59,706 nucleotides of DNA from Pseudomonadota bacterium (GTDB lineage Bacteria > Chloroflexota > UBA5177). A model generated the notes under the pieces. It was not told the DNA's origin. It did no database searches and was given only the letters and a program-made list of their open reading frames with translations. Positions 1 through 8,095 of the stretch are shown here, in pieces. The number at the start of each line of letters is the position of its first letter. The stretch's first letter is position 1. The stretch spans positions 1-59,706 of the forward strand of contig JAJPIP010000070.1 of NCBI GenBank assembly GCA_021324655.1, written 5' to 3'. Made by a program: the position numbers and the translations under genes.

Positions 1-196
1 ATGGGGCGGGGATGCAGGCACATCAGAGCCTCCAGGATGGGGAGATACTCCGAGCATGCGCCTTCCTCCCGACATTCGCCAGCAGTATCACTCGGGCCGG
101 CCACTACGACCCGGCGATGCCGATAATGCACGAGCCCTTTACCGCTCGACCAGGATCCGCTCTTGCCACGCCGAGATTTCACAGTTACTCTCGATC

Positions 197-241
197 TTGT
201 CATAACGACGACCATCCTGTCATACTATTGATGACAAGGAG
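197..241 (+). promoter_or_regulatory. Candidate promoter/operator and RBS of the zinc-ribbon membrane gene
   Basis: TTGTCA at 197-202 and CATACT at 221-226 are 18 bp apart and resemble -35 and -10 boxes. TGTCAT occurs at 198-203 and again at 218-223, exactly 20 bp apart, and its inverse ATGACA lies at 231-236, so a dimeric repressor site is possible. AAGGAG at 236-241 is a good ribosome binding site six bases before the ATG. The boxes are seen; the operator role is inferred. Confidence 0.5.
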
Positions 242-247
242 TACATT

Positions 248-670
248 ATGAGACGCATGCCGTCCGGTTCGTCGGTCGCCGTCAACCGGATGTTTCGAGA
301 CCACCCTCTGGCAACGCCCCTCGGGCTCGCGCTCGTCGGGATTGCTCTGGTCGGCCTCTACTTTTTCGTCATGGACGCCGCATCCACTCACGCCGGCATC
401 CATGTCGGTGTGCTCAGCAGCAGCCTGATGCTGGGCCTGGGCATGGTCATGCTGCTCGTGGGGGCATTGACCCTCCCCATTGGGCTGGTAACGGTCGCCC
501 GGCGCCGCGCCAATCCGGTGCGGCTACATTGTCCCGCATGCGGGTATCAGTCGGGCGCGTCATCGAGCCGGTTTCGTGTGCAGCGTCTCGGTGGATTGGA
601 GTATTCGTCCGTAACCTGCCCGCAATGCACGTGGCAGTTCACGGTCGACAAGTACGCGCATCTGCACTAA
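248..670 (+). CDS. Small membrane protein with C-terminal zinc ribbon
   Basis: A 140-residue protein with two hydrophobic segments (about residues 23-45 and 52-82) followed by a cytoplasmic tail. The tail carries two CxxC knuckles, Cys95/Cys98 and Cys124/Cys127, a classic rubredoxin-like zinc ribbon. The start is fixed by AAGGAG six bases upstream. It runs convergently into the next gene, and the stop codons overlap (667-670). I do not recognise a named family. The combination suggests a membrane-tethered metal or nucleic-acid binding module, but no reaction can be assigned. The upstream repeats suggest it is regulated. Confidence 0.7.
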   Translation: MRRMPSGSSVAVNRMFRDHPLATPLGLALVGIALVGLYFFVMDAASTHAGIHVGVLSSSLMLGLGMVMLLVGALTLPIGLVTVARRRANPVRLHCPACGYQSGASSSRFRVQRLGGLEYSSVTCPQCTWQFTVDKYAHLH

Positions 671-1329
671 GGCTCGGGGGCTCCTCCCGCGGCCGTTTCC
701 TGCCCCAGGTTGATGGCGAGAATCAGTATCCAGAGCAGGGCGGATGCCAGGAACAGGCGCTCGGTGAGCCCGCTGATCCGATGCATGACGCTGCCCAGGA
801 CGAGAACGGCGAAGCCGGCGACCGTCAGGTACGCGAAAGGCATGACTCGCTGTCCGAGATCGGCCCAGCGAGCATCCATGGCCAGCGATCGTGAGAGCAG
901 CACCGCTCCGATCGGCATGCTGACGAATGCCAGAGCGGCGACCGCCAGATGGATTCCCCCATGGACCGTCTGCAGCCGTCCTACATCGGCCGGGAAGAGG
1001 GCAAGCAACAGAGCGCCGGCCGTCCATGTGCCCAGGAACGCGAGGCCGAGCAATGTTCGCCAGGAGGGTAGGAGGACACCTTTCAGCGCGACGAGAATCG
1101 CTCCGGACAGGATGGCGCGAACGACAAAATTGATCGTCATGATCCAGCCGTAGGGCCCCACGGCCAGATCGCTCTCCGGTTGCCGGATTGGACTGTCGTG
1201 TGGAGGGAGCGCCTGCACGATAATGTCGAGCGCGACATAGGTCACGACGCCGCCGATGGCGATCCAGGACAGCAGCGGAGCGGACCTCGTGCGGCCGGGC
1301 ACATGACTCCGGCGCGTATCCGCCGTCAT
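667..1329 (-). CDS. DUF998-like multi-pass membrane protein
   Basis: A 220-residue protein with six hydrophobic segments. It has the DUF998 pattern: an FP(A/P)D stretch (FPADVG) followed closely by an HGGIH motif at the start of the next helix. I placed the start at the ATG at 1329, because it overlaps the stop of the preceding small gene as ATGA (1326-1329), indicating translational coupling. The open frame continues upstream, but that stretch is arginine-rich and is the shadow of the small upstream gene. Function of DUF998 proteins is unknown. Confidence 0.7.
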   Translation of the reverse strand: MTADTRRSHVPGRTRSAPLLSWIAIGGVVTYVALDIIVQALPPHDSPIRQPESDLAVGPYGWIMTINFVVRAILSGAILVALKGVLLPSWRTLLGLAFLGTWTAGALLLALFPADVGRLQTVHGGIHLAVAALAFVSMPIGAVLLSRSLAMDARWADLGQRVMPFAYLTVAGFAVLVLGSVMHRISGLTERLFLASALLWILILAINLGQETAAGGAPEP

Positions 1330-1571
1330 CCGGCGGGCAAGATTTGCTGAATCGCCTCGTCGACGGCGGCACCGTCCGGTTCGCCGCCGGTCATGCGCCG
1401 CGTGGTGGGAGCGTCCGGGTGCAGGTGTCCCCACACGACGACGAGCGCAACGCAGACGGCTGTGATGCCGGTCGCCGTGCCGACGACAACCAATCCAGCG
1501 CCGCCCTGGTCGGGCCGCACGATGATGGAGGCGAGAACATTGCTGAGGAAATAGGCAGTCGTCGTGGTCAT
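1326..1571 (-). CDS. Small single-pass membrane protein, coupled to the DUF998-like gene
   Basis: An 81-residue protein with hydrophobic stretches from about residue 5 to 48 (one long or two short helices) and an acidic, charged tail. Its TGA overlaps the ATG of the DUF998-like gene, so the two are probably translated together and may form one membrane complex. Codon pattern and hydrophobic profile look genuine, and the gene replaces a nonsensical arginine-rich reading in the adjacent frame. No strong Shine-Dalgarno is visible. I do not recognise a family. Confidence 0.55.
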   Translation of the reverse strand: MTTTTAYFLSNVLASIIVRPDQGGAGLVVVGTATGITAVCVALVVVWGHLHPDAPTTRRMTGGEPDGAAVDEAIQQILPAG

Positions 1572-1918
1572 TCCAGAATGACGCAGGGAAACCCGATCCG
1601 ATGGGATCGGGCTGGTGCATGTCTCCTCAGGATGGTGGTGGTCACGCGGGGCCGCGCGGTTAGGCGTTGGCCTCTGACTCCTTCGGTCCGGTAGTTACCC
1701 TACTGCATTTCCGCCGGACCGTCAAGACGTGACCGCGCCGGCCGTGCAGGGCTCGTGCATTCTCGGCATCGCCGGGTGGTCGTGGCCGGCCCGAGTGCCG
1801 GCCAGCCTGACGCCGGCGTAGACCACACCGGGCTGGTCGCCACGCGGGGCGACCACCACGGGATAAGGCACGAGCCCTGACACTGGCCGTGGCTACGCGC
1901 GGTGAGGCAGCCCGGCGT
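1572..1918. other. Intergenic stretch without a gene
   Basis: No convincing coding sequence on either strand. Its only feature I can support is a candidate minus-strand promoter at 1697-1725. The short frames here are arginine-rich shadows. Confidence 0.6.
1697..1725 (-). promoter_or_regulatory. Candidate promoter of the two-gene membrane operon
   Basis: On the minus strand TTGACG (1725-1720) and TAGGGT (1702-1697) are spaced by 17 bp. The -35 matches the consensus in five positions; the -10 is of the GC-tolerant type. It would give a leader of about 115 nt before the ATG at 1571. Confidence 0.45.
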
Positions 1919-2701
1919 CTACAGCAGGTGAAAGATGAACCAGATGGCAAGCACGAGCAAGACGAGCAGCGCGATCCCTCCGGCCGCGGCGACGAACGCG
2001 ACGGTGAGCTCTGACAGATCCCGCCGGACCGACGACTCGCCGGTCTGATTGATCACGGGTGTCTTGCGCTCCCCGAAGTTGAGACTCCGTTCGAGATTGG
2101 CTTCCACAAAGGCCTCGATGCGCTCACTCAGCCTGTCTTCAAACGCTCGCTCGTCGCGGATCGGGCTCTGCACCAGGGGAGCGGGCTGGTACGGCGTTTC
2201 GACGCGCAGGACCGGGACTGGCTCGTCCATCCCTTTGAGGCGGCGGCTGCCATGGTCGTGCAGCGTGATGCCGTCAACGATGCCGGCCAGATGGCGGACC
2301 GCGGGCGTCACCAGAATCTCACCAGGCCCGGCCTCGGCACAGAGCCGGGCGGCCATATTCAAGGCTGCTCCGCGGTATCCATCGCCGACCGGCACGGCCT
2401 CGCCGACGTCGATGCCGATTCCGACCGGCAACGGGTGGTCACTCTCACCTTCCACAAAGCGCCGCTGCAGGTCCAACGCCGACCGGAGCGCACTGCGCGT
2501 CGAGGCGAAGACGGCCAATGCCTCATCGCCCCGCATCTCGGCAAGATGTCCGCCGTGGGCCTGCACGCTCTCGGTGACCACGTCCGCGAAGTGAGTGGCG
2601 AGTTGAGCAGCCGCTTCGTCTCCATATTGTTGGGTGAACCGTGTGTAGCCCCGTATGTCGGCGATGAGAAAGGTGCGGACCGACGCGCCGTCCGAGATCA
2701 T
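1919..2701 (-). CDS. Class III adenylate/guanylate cyclase with C-terminal membrane anchor
   Basis: A 260-residue protein. The N-terminal 190 residues are a class III nucleotidyl cyclase domain. Asp15 in FLIADIRGYTRF and Asp59 in EMRGDEALAVF sit where the two catalytic metal ligands belong, and LNMAARL carries the Asn and Arg expected for transition-state binding. One hydrophobic helix (about 234-258) ends the protein, so the catalytic head faces the cytoplasm from a C-terminal anchor, opposite to most membrane cyclases. It would make cAMP or cGMP; the substrate cannot be told from the motif. No RBS is present. A TACCAT box five bases before the ATG suggests a leaderless transcript. A possible effector is the MFS-cNMP fusion at 34245. 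Confidence 0.85.
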   Translation of the reverse strand: MISDGASVRTFLIADIRGYTRFTQQYGDEAAAQLATHFADVVTESVQAHGGHLAEMRGDEALAVFASTRSALRSALDLQRRFVEGESDHPLPVGIGIDVGEAVPVGDGYRGAALNMAARLCAEAGPGEILVTPAVRHLAGIVDGITLHDHGSRRLKGMDEPVPVLRVETPYQPAPLVQSPIRDERAFEDRLSERIEAFVEANLERSLNFGERKTPVINQTGESSVRRDLSELTVAFVAAAGGIALLVLLVLAIWFIFHLL

Positions 2702-2706
2702 GGCGC

Positions 2707-2712
2707 ATGGTA
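2707..2712 (-). promoter_or_regulatory. -10 box of a leaderless cyclase transcript
   Basis: Minus-strand TACCAT is followed by five bases and the ATG at 2701, so transcription would start at or next to the start codon. It lies in the 19-bp gap after the CBS-protein stop codon. No clear -35 box is visible. Confidence 0.45.
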
Positions 2713-2720
2713 CCCCATCC

Positions 2721-4013
2721 TCACTCCTGAGCCGGTTCGTCTTCCTGCGGGGCGATTTCGGGCGTCCGTGTGATGCGCACCTTCTTGATGCGCTTGCCTT
2801 CTACGTCGGTCACTTCGAGCCGGAGGTGGTCCCAGGAGACGATGTCGCCGATCTCGGCGACATCGCCCAACTGCTCAAAGACGAATCCTCCCAACGTCTC
2901 GATGCCGTTACTGGCCGGCAGATCGATCCCCATCTCTTCGTTGACGTCTTCGACGCGCAGCATGGCGTCGAAGATCATCTCGTCGGGATTGATGATCTCG
3001 ACCGGCTCTTCCTCCGTGTCGTACTCATCCTGAATCTCACCCACGATCTCCTCAAGGAGATCCTCGATCGTCACCAGGCCGGCGGTGCCGCCGTACTCGT
3101 CAACGACGATCGCCATGTGTACCTTTTTGCGCTGGAACTCGCGCAGCAGGTCGTCGGCGCGTTTCGACTCGGGGACGAAGATGGCTTCGCGCGCTATATC
3201 GCGCAGCGACACGTTGATCTCGTTCTCGCGGATGTAGCGCAGCAGATCCTTGTCGTACAGAATGCCGACGATGCGGTCGATCGTCTCGTCATACACGGGG
3301 ATGCGGGAGTGCCCCTCGCGAATCACGACATCCATGGCATCCAGGAGCGGCATGTCGACCGGCACCGCCGCAATGTCCACCCGCGGCTTCATCACCTCTC
3401 CGGCCACGATCTTGTCGAGGTTGATGATGCCCTCGATGCGTTCCGTTTCCTCCTCGGTCATGCTGCCGCTCTGCTCAGCGAGAGTTAGCGTGGCGACGAG
3501 TTCATCCTCAGTGACGTGGGGCGCCGGCGTGCTCCCACCCCCCTGACCGAGAAGCCGCATCATCGTGCCGACGATGCCGCCAATGACGGCAATGACCGGA
3601 GCCAGGACGACGGAGAGCCAACGCACCGGCCGCGCCAGGAAAATGGCGACCCGGGACGGCTGACGCACGGCGATGTTCTTGGGAGTAAGCTCGGCGAAGA
3701 TGAGAACGATGATCGAGATGCCGATGGTGGCAGCCAGTTCGCCCCACGGGGGACGCCACAGCGACGTGAAGAGGAGGGTCGCCACGCTGGAAGCGACGAT
3801 CAGCGAGGTGGAATTGACGATCAGAATCGTCGACAGGAAACGGTTTGGATCGCGCCGCAGATAGGCGATGGCGCGTCCCACACCGCCCCGTTCCTCCAGC
3901 TGGTGAACGGCAGCCGGTCCCAACGCTGTCAGCGCCGTCTCGGCTGCTGCCGCCATGGCCGCCAGCAAGATGCTCAGGATGAGGATAAGGGTCTCAACCC
4001 AGTGCGCGGACAC
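2721..4013 (-). CDS. CNNM/CorC-type transporter-associated protein (DUF21, two CBS domains, CorC_HlyC domain)
   Basis: A 430-residue membrane protein of the TlyC/YfjD family. Residues 1-190 form the DUF21 (CNNM) membrane domain with about four helices and the AETALTAL segment typical of the first helix. Residues 205-330 form a pair of CBS domains, including [11 protein letters not shown] and [20 protein letters not shown]. The C-terminus is the CorC_HlyC (transporter-associated) domain with [10 protein letters not shown]. Family members act in magnesium or cobalt efflux and often bind ATP-Mg through the CBS pair. The start is GTG at 4013, immediately after the TAG of prs, with AGGAG inside the end of prs, so it belongs to the glmU-prs transcript. 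'Hemolysin' names used for the family are historical. Confidence 0.88.
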   Translation of the reverse strand: MSAHWVETLILILSILLAAMAAAAETALTALGPAAVHQLEERGGVGRAIAYLRRDPNRFLSTILIVNSTSLIVASSVATLLFTSLWRPPWGELAATIGISIIVLIFAELTPKNIAVRQPSRVAIFLARPVRWLSVVLAPVIAVIGGIVGTMMRLLGQGGGSTPAPHVTEDELVATLTLAEQSGSMTEEETERIEGIINLDKIVAGEVMKPRVDIAAVPVDMPLLDAMDVVIREGHSRIPVYDETIDRIVGILYDKDLLRYIRENEINVSLRDIAREAIFVPESKRADDLLREFQRKKVHMAIVVDEYGGTAGLVTIEDLLEEIVGEIQDEYDTEEEPVEIINPDEMIFDAMLRVEDVNEEMGIDLPASNGIETLGGFVFEQLGDVAEIGDIVSWDHLRLEVTDVEGKRIKKVRITRTPEIAPQEDEPAQE

Positions 4014-4985
4014 CTAGATAAGCTGCTCCTGACGATAGCGCATCGCCTCGAACAGCGCGCTCACCGAGCTCCCCTCGTGAATGCGGCGGATTGCCTGGGC
4101 GATGAGCGCCGAGATGTCGAGGACCTGCACCTTCCCGTCACGAAACTCCGGCGGCACCTCGATGGTGTTGGTGACTACCACGCGATCGAGCATGCTGTGG
4201 TGGATGCGCTCCATGGCATCGCCGGCAAAGACAGGATGCACGGCGTAGGCCATGACCTGGCGGGCGCCGCGCTCGATGAGCATGTACGCTGCTTCGGCGA
4301 GGGTGCCGCCGGTGGAGATCATATCGTCCACGATCACGGCTGTCTTGCCCTCCACATCGCCGACCATCTCCAGGACTTCGTTGGTATCTGGCTCCGGGCG
4401 ATGCTTGGCGATGAGGGCGAAACCGGCGCCCACGCGATTGCGAAAATCATAGGCGCGCGCCACACCGCCCGCATCCGGCGAAACGACCACGATATGGTCC
4501 TGCCCCTCGGTTTCCATGAGCTCATCGGCGAGGATCGGAATGGCGGTAAGATTGTCGACCGGGATGTCGAAGAACCCCTGGATGGCCGGCGCGTGCAGAT
4601 CAAGAGCGACCACACGGTCCGCCCCGGCGGTCGTGATGAGATTCGCCACCAGCTTGGCGGAGATCGGTTCGCGGCCCGCTGTCTTCTTCTCTTGTTTGGC
4701 GTAGCCATAGTACGGAATGACCGCTGTGATGCGCGCGGCCGAGGCACGGCGCAGCGCATCGATCATGATCAGCAGTTCCATGATGTGGTGATCCGACGGG
4801 TTCGAGGTGGGCTGGATCACGAAGACGTCCATATTGCGGACGTTCTGCTCGATCTTGATGCGGGTCTCCCCGTTCTTGAAGCGCCCGACCAGCGCCTCGC
4901 CCAGCGGGATTTTGAGCCACTGGCAGATGCCCTGCGCGAGAGGGCGATTCGCGGAGCCGCTGAACACAATCAAGTCCGACATCAT
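4014..4985 (-). CDS. prs: Ribose-phosphate pyrophosphokinase
   Basis: A 323-residue enzyme of usual length. It makes PRPP from ribose 5-phosphate and ATP for purine, pyrimidine, histidine and NAD synthesis in the cytoplasm. Visible signatures are FSGSANRPLAQGIC at the N-terminus, the ATP/Mg stretch VVALDLHAPAIQGFFDIP, and the PRPP-binding loop VIVDDMISTGGTL. Its ATG overlaps the TGA of glmU as ATGA (4982-4985). A second ATG follows directly and may be the better start, because GAGGGG lies eight bases before it. Coupling with glmU supports coordinated supply of nucleotide and cell-wall precursors. Confidence 0.95.
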   Translation of the reverse strand: MMSDLIVFSGSANRPLAQGICQWLKIPLGEALVGRFKNGETRIKIEQNVRNMDVFVIQPTSNPSDHHIMELLIMIDALRRASAARITAVIPYYGYAKQEKKTAGREPISAKLVANLITTAGADRVVALDLHAPAIQGFFDIPVDNLTAIPILADELMETEGQDHIVVVSPDAGGVARAYDFRNRVGAGFALIAKHRPEPDTNEVLEMVGDVEGKTAVIVDDMISTGGTLAEAAYMLIERGARQVMAYAVHPVFAGDAMERIHHSMLDRVVVTNTIEVPPEFRDGKVQVLDISALIAQAIRRIHEGSSVSALFEAMRYRQEQLI

Positions 4986-6352
4986 CCTTCCCCTCGTTCT
5001 CCACTTTCCGGCGACGTGAGCGGCCGCGCCGGGACGCCGGCCACCGTGGTGTTCGCCGGAACGTCGTGTGTGACGACCGACCCCGCGCCGGTGGCAGCAT
5101 TGTCGCCAATGGTGATAGGCGCGCGCAGCATGGTATCGCTCCCTAGAAAGGCACCATTGCCCACGATCGTGCGATGCTTGGTCCGGCCGTCAAAGTTGCA
5201 GGTCACCACGCCGGCTCCGATGTTCACGTTCGCTCCAATCTCGGCGTCACCGACGTAGCCGAAGTGGTGCATCTTGGTCCCGGGACCGAGCCGTGACCCC
5301 TTGATCTCGGCGTGCGTCAGGATCTCGCAATGCGGCCCGATCACGGCGCCATCCCGCACGTGAGCATAGGGGCCGACGCGCACGTCATCGGCGAGAGAGG
5401 AATCGCGCACTGTGGATGACAGGACTTGGCAGCGGTCGCCCAGGCGCGACGACACGATATGGGCCGACGGACCGATGACACAGTCCTCCCCGATAACGGT
5501 GTTGCCCTCAATGATCGTGAACGGGGAGAGGATCGTGCCGGATCCGATACGGACATCGTCACCGACGAAGGTGCTGGCGGTGTCAAGAATGGTGACTCCC
5601 GCCGCCATGAGACGGCGCGCCGTGGCCCGATAGATGGCGCGCGTCGCGTGCTCCAGATGCGAGAGATCGTTGATTCCCATAATCTCTTCACCACCCGGCA
5701 CCGTGATGGCCTCCACCGTCTCGCCTGCCGCGACTGCCTCGTGGATTACGTCGGTGAGATAGTACTCCCCTTTGGGCGGGTGGGGCCGTAGCCGCTCCAG
5801 TGCGCCGCGCAGGAATCCGGTGCAGATGACGTAGGCCCCGAGGTTGACCTCGGTGACGGTGCGTTGCTCCGCTGTCAGGTCTCCCTCCTGAACGAGGGCC
5901 TCAATGCGCCCGTCCCGGCCCCGAATCACGCGTCCGAAGCCGCGCAGGTCGCGGGCGTGGGTGGTGAGCAAGACGATCGGCGCTCCCGTTTCGTCCTGGC
6001 GCGCCAACATCTCCTGGTATGTCGCGGCCTCAATCAAGGGCTCGTCACCGTGCACGATGAGAACACGAGAGGTGGCAGGGGGAAGCGCAGCCAGGGCGGC
6101 CGCAGCTGCTCCACCCGTACCACGGCGCTCGCCCTGGTCCACGTAGTGAACCCGGTCCCCGATGACGTGCCGGACTCGGCTCTCTCCGGCGTCCACGACG
6201 ACCAATGGACAGGCAAAGCCGGCCCGCGCCAGGGTGTCGAGAATGCGGACGAGCATGGGCTTCCCGGCCAGCTCGTGCAGAACCTTGGGAAGAGAGGATC
6301 GCATACGGGTTCCCTTCCCTGCCGCGAGGACGATGGCCTGTATGTCGCTCAT
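4982..6352 (-). CDS. glmU: Bifunctional UDP-GlcNAc pyrophosphorylase / glucosamine-1-phosphate acetyltransferase
   Basis: A 456-residue cytoplasmic enzyme, normal for GlmU. The N-terminal half has the nucleotidyltransferase motif LAAGKGTRMRSSLPKVLH and uridyl-binding residues. The C-terminal half (from about 250) is a left-handed beta-helix with hexapeptide repeats such as VNIGAGVVTCNFDG and IGDNAATGAGSVVTHDVP, which acetylates glucosamine 1-phosphate. It feeds peptidoglycan and envelope sugar synthesis. It is the first gene of glmU-prs-corC on the minus strand. No clear Shine-Dalgarno is present before the ATG at 6352. Confidence 0.95.
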   Translation of the reverse strand: MSDIQAIVLAAGKGTRMRSSLPKVLHELAGKPMLVRILDTLARAGFACPLVVVDAGESRVRHVIGDRVHYVDQGERRGTGGAAAAALAALPPATSRVLIVHGDEPLIEAATYQEMLARQDETGAPIVLLTTHARDLRGFGRVIRGRDGRIEALVQEGDLTAEQRTVTEVNLGAYVICTGFLRGALERLRPHPPKGEYYLTDVIHEAVAAGETVEAITVPGGEEIMGINDLSHLEHATRAIYRATARRLMAAGVTILDTASTFVGDDVRIGSGTILSPFTIIEGNTVIGEDCVIGPSAHIVSSRLGDRCQVLSSTVRDSSLADDVRVGPYAHVRDGAVIGPHCEILTHAEIKGSRLGPGTKMHHFGYVGDAEIGANVNIGAGVVTCNFDGRTKHRTIVGNGAFLGSDTMLRAPITIGDNAATGAGSVVTHDVPANTTVAGVPARPLTSPESGERGEG

Positions 6353-6436
6353 GGCCGGGAAGGGCGACCTAGATGGACGGGATCGTCCGTCTCATCTCTT
6401 GTCCCGCCGCGTCGGCGGGTTCCATGATCTTCAAAC

Positions 6437-6467
6437 AAAAAAGTGAAGCTCCTCCTTGTCGCTTCAC
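6437..6467 (-). terminator. Intrinsic terminator of tRNA-Gln
   Basis: Perfect 7-bp stem GTGAAGC (6443-6449) with GCTTCAC (6461-6467), followed on the minus strand by six T residues (6442-6437). It lies 44 bp past the tRNA 3' end and upstream of glmU. Confidence 0.85.
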
Positions 6468-6511
6468 CGGATCGCAGCCGCTACGTTATTCTCCCGTGCG
6501 AGTCAAAGCAC

Positions 6512-6585
6512 TGGCTGGGGCGGCAGGATTCGAACCTACGATCGCGGATCCAAAGTCCGCTGCCTTACCGCTTGGCCACGCCCCA
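6512..6585 (-). tRNA. tRNA-Gln(TTG)
   Basis: A 74-nt cloverleaf on the minus strand. The acceptor stem starts TGGGGCG and pairs with CGCCCCA. The discriminator is G73 and the CCA end is encoded. The anticodon arm is GCGGA-CTTTGGA-TCCGC, giving anticodon TTG, and the T arm is GTAGG-TTCGAAT-CCTGC. U1-A72 and G73 are typical glutamine identity elements. It has its own promoter and terminator. Confidence 0.97.
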
Positions 6586-6597
6586 CCGCTACATAGG

Positions 6598-6627
6598 ATT
6601 GTAGGGCGTCCTCACAGAGAGGTTCAA
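6598..6627 (-). promoter_or_regulatory. Promoter of tRNA-Gln
   Basis: Minus-strand TTGAAC (6627-6622) and TACAAT (6603-6598) are 18 bp apart, ending 12 bp before the tRNA 5' end. The -10 matches consensus in five of six positions. Confidence 0.75.
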
Positions 6628-6648
6628 AGCCATGACTAATGGACCGGG

Positions 6649-6654
6649 GATAAT
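6649..6654 (+). promoter_or_regulatory. Candidate -10 box of the sugar-ABC operon
   Basis: GATAAT on the plus strand, divergent from the tRNA-Gln promoter. A -35 box is not obvious. Transcription would begin near 6661, which is exactly where the repeat array starts. Confidence 0.4.
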
Positions 6655-6660
6655 ACTGCT

Positions 6661-6754
6661 GTAGGCGCAGGGCTCGTCCCTGCCTGTTTCGGGCCTCCCG
6701 TAGGCGCAGGGCTTGTCCCTGCGTGTTTCGGGCAGGGACAAGCCCTGCGCCTAC
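6661..6754. repeat. Three-copy 23-bp REP-like repeat forming a long hairpin
   Basis: A 23-bp unit starting GTAGGCGCAGGG and ending TCCCTGC lies at 6661-6683 and, with one change, at 6700-6722 (39-bp period). A perfect inverse of the second copy follows at 6732-6754, leaving a 9-nt loop. The second and third copies make a 23-bp hairpin that ends seven bases before the start codon of the next gene. It looks like a REP/BIME-type element. An RNA hairpin here could limit initiation of the lipoprotein gene. Confidence 0.85.
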
Positions 6755-6760
6755 ACACCT

Positions 6761-8071
6761 ATGAGACTATTTTCCCTCCTTTGCCTTCTCCTCCCTGTCC
6801 TGCTGCTGGCCGGTTGCGGGACCAATGCCGGCGCGTCGAATGAGCTCCGTATCTGGTACGCCACCGACGATCCGGCCGAGCGTGTCTGGGCCCAGACGCT
6901 GGCGCAGCGCTTCGAGGCCACGCATCCTCAGGTGCATGTGGCGCTGACTGCCTACAGCTTCGAGGATTTGAATACCAAGCTCCAGCTCAGCCTGGACGCC
7001 GGCAATCCGCCCGATCTCGCCTACGTCACGCCGCGCGGGCCCGGCATCCCGCTTTACGTCCAGCAGCATCGGCTGCGCGACCTCACCGACGTGGCGCGGC
7101 GGTACGGCTGGGCCTCCCGTCTGCGGCCCGGTGTCCTGGCACAGTACAACGCCCCATTCGACAAGTTGGGTCTCTCGCCGCATCACGTGGTCGCCGTACC
7201 GGACGCCCTGGCGGCGGTCGGCGTTCTCTATAATCGCCGGCTCCTCCAGCGGCTGCACCGCGGGGTTCCCCGGACACTGACGGCGTTTGAGCGCGATGTA
7301 GCGGCCGCCAGGCGGATGAGTGTCACGCCGATCGGCATCGGCAACGCCGACGGCTGGGTGGGCGACGATTGGTATCTGACGCTGGTCAATGCTCTCATTC
7401 CCCCGGCCGCGCTTCAGGCCGAGCAGCGGCTCGATCCCCGGTTCACGTTCCGGCATCCGCCTTTTGTTGAGGCGGCCCGCCTGCTCCGGACGTGGTCGCG
7501 AGCCGGTGACCTCACGCCGAACTTCGGCAGCCTCGACGCGCAGGAGGGAATCGACGTCTTCTTTCGTGGCCACACGCTCTTCCAGTTGATCTCCAGCTCG
7601 GAGAACCCGCAGATTCTGCAGGACGAGCGTGCCACCGGCCTTCCCATCGGTGTCTTCGCGTTCCCGCGCGCGCATGGCGGGAGCGTCATGCCGGTGAGTG
7701 GGTATCTCGGCTGGGTGATGCCCCGGGCAGCTGCTCATCCTCGGGAGGCGATGGCGTTCCTGAACAGCCTGCTCTCTCCTCCCACCGCCCGTTTCCTCGC
7801 GCGGCACGGCGATGTGCCGGCCATCCAGACGTCCAGTAACGGCGTGACGGCGACCTGGGAACGGCAGTACCTGGATGCGCTGCAGCGGTCGGTGCCCGGT
7901 GTCTATCTCGATGCCGCTCCCATCTCCAATATCAATGCCACGATGGAGGCCAACGTCGAGCTGTTGCTGGAGGGGTATGAGCGGCCGTCTTTCCTCCCGT
8001 TCAGCCTCGAGAAGGTCTACACCTCGCGCGGCAAGTCCGGCAGCGCCGCCCGCATCGACGGCGAGTTCTAG
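6761..8071 (+). CDS. Extracellular sugar-binding lipoprotein of an ABC transporter (family 1 SBP)
   Basis: A 436-residue protein. Residues 1-18 form a lipoprotein signal with lipobox LLLAGC (Cys19). The rest resembles MalE/UgpB-type binding proteins, with ATDDPAERVWAQTLAQRFE near the start and late segments like YLGWVMPRAA and RFLARHGDVPA. It would capture a mono- or oligosaccharide outside the membrane and deliver it to the fused permease downstream. The start is the ATG directly before MRLFSLLCLLL; the open frame extends upstream only through the repeat hairpin. No Shine-Dalgarno is seen, perhaps because the repeat was inserted there. The adjacent GH5 enzyme suggests plant or microbial polysaccharide breakdown products as substrate. 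Confidence 0.88.
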   Translation: MRLFSLLCLLLPVLLLAGCGTNAGASNELRIWYATDDPAERVWAQTLAQRFEATHPQVHVALTAYSFEDLNTKLQLSLDAGNPPDLAYVTPRGPGIPLYVQQHRLRDLTDVARRYGWASRLRPGVLAQYNAPFDKLGLSPHHVVAVPDALAAVGVLYNRRLLQRLHRGVPRTLTAFERDVAAARRMSVTPIGIGNADGWVGDDWYLTLVNALIPPAALQAEQRLDPRFTFRHPPFVEAARLLRTWSRAGDLTPNFGSLDAQEGIDVFFRGHTLFQLISSSENPQILQDERATGLPIGVFAFPRAHGGSVMPVSGYLGWVMPRAAAHPREAMAFLNSLLSPPTARFLARHGDVPAIQTSSNGVTATWERQYLDALQRSVPGVYLDAAPISNINATMEANVELLLEGYERPSFLPFSLEKVYTSRGKSGSAARIDGEF

Positions 8072-8095
8072 GAGAGGTTTCTGCTCGTCCTGCTG

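Noticed and set aside
12-251. 79-codon frame at the left edge
   Set aside because: Composition is not protein-like, it has no RBS, and it runs through the promoter region of the next gene.
3516-5258. 580-codon plus-strand frame opposite prs and the CBS-protein gene
   Set aside because: Antisense shadow caused by GC-rich third positions; the minus-strand proteins are unambiguous.
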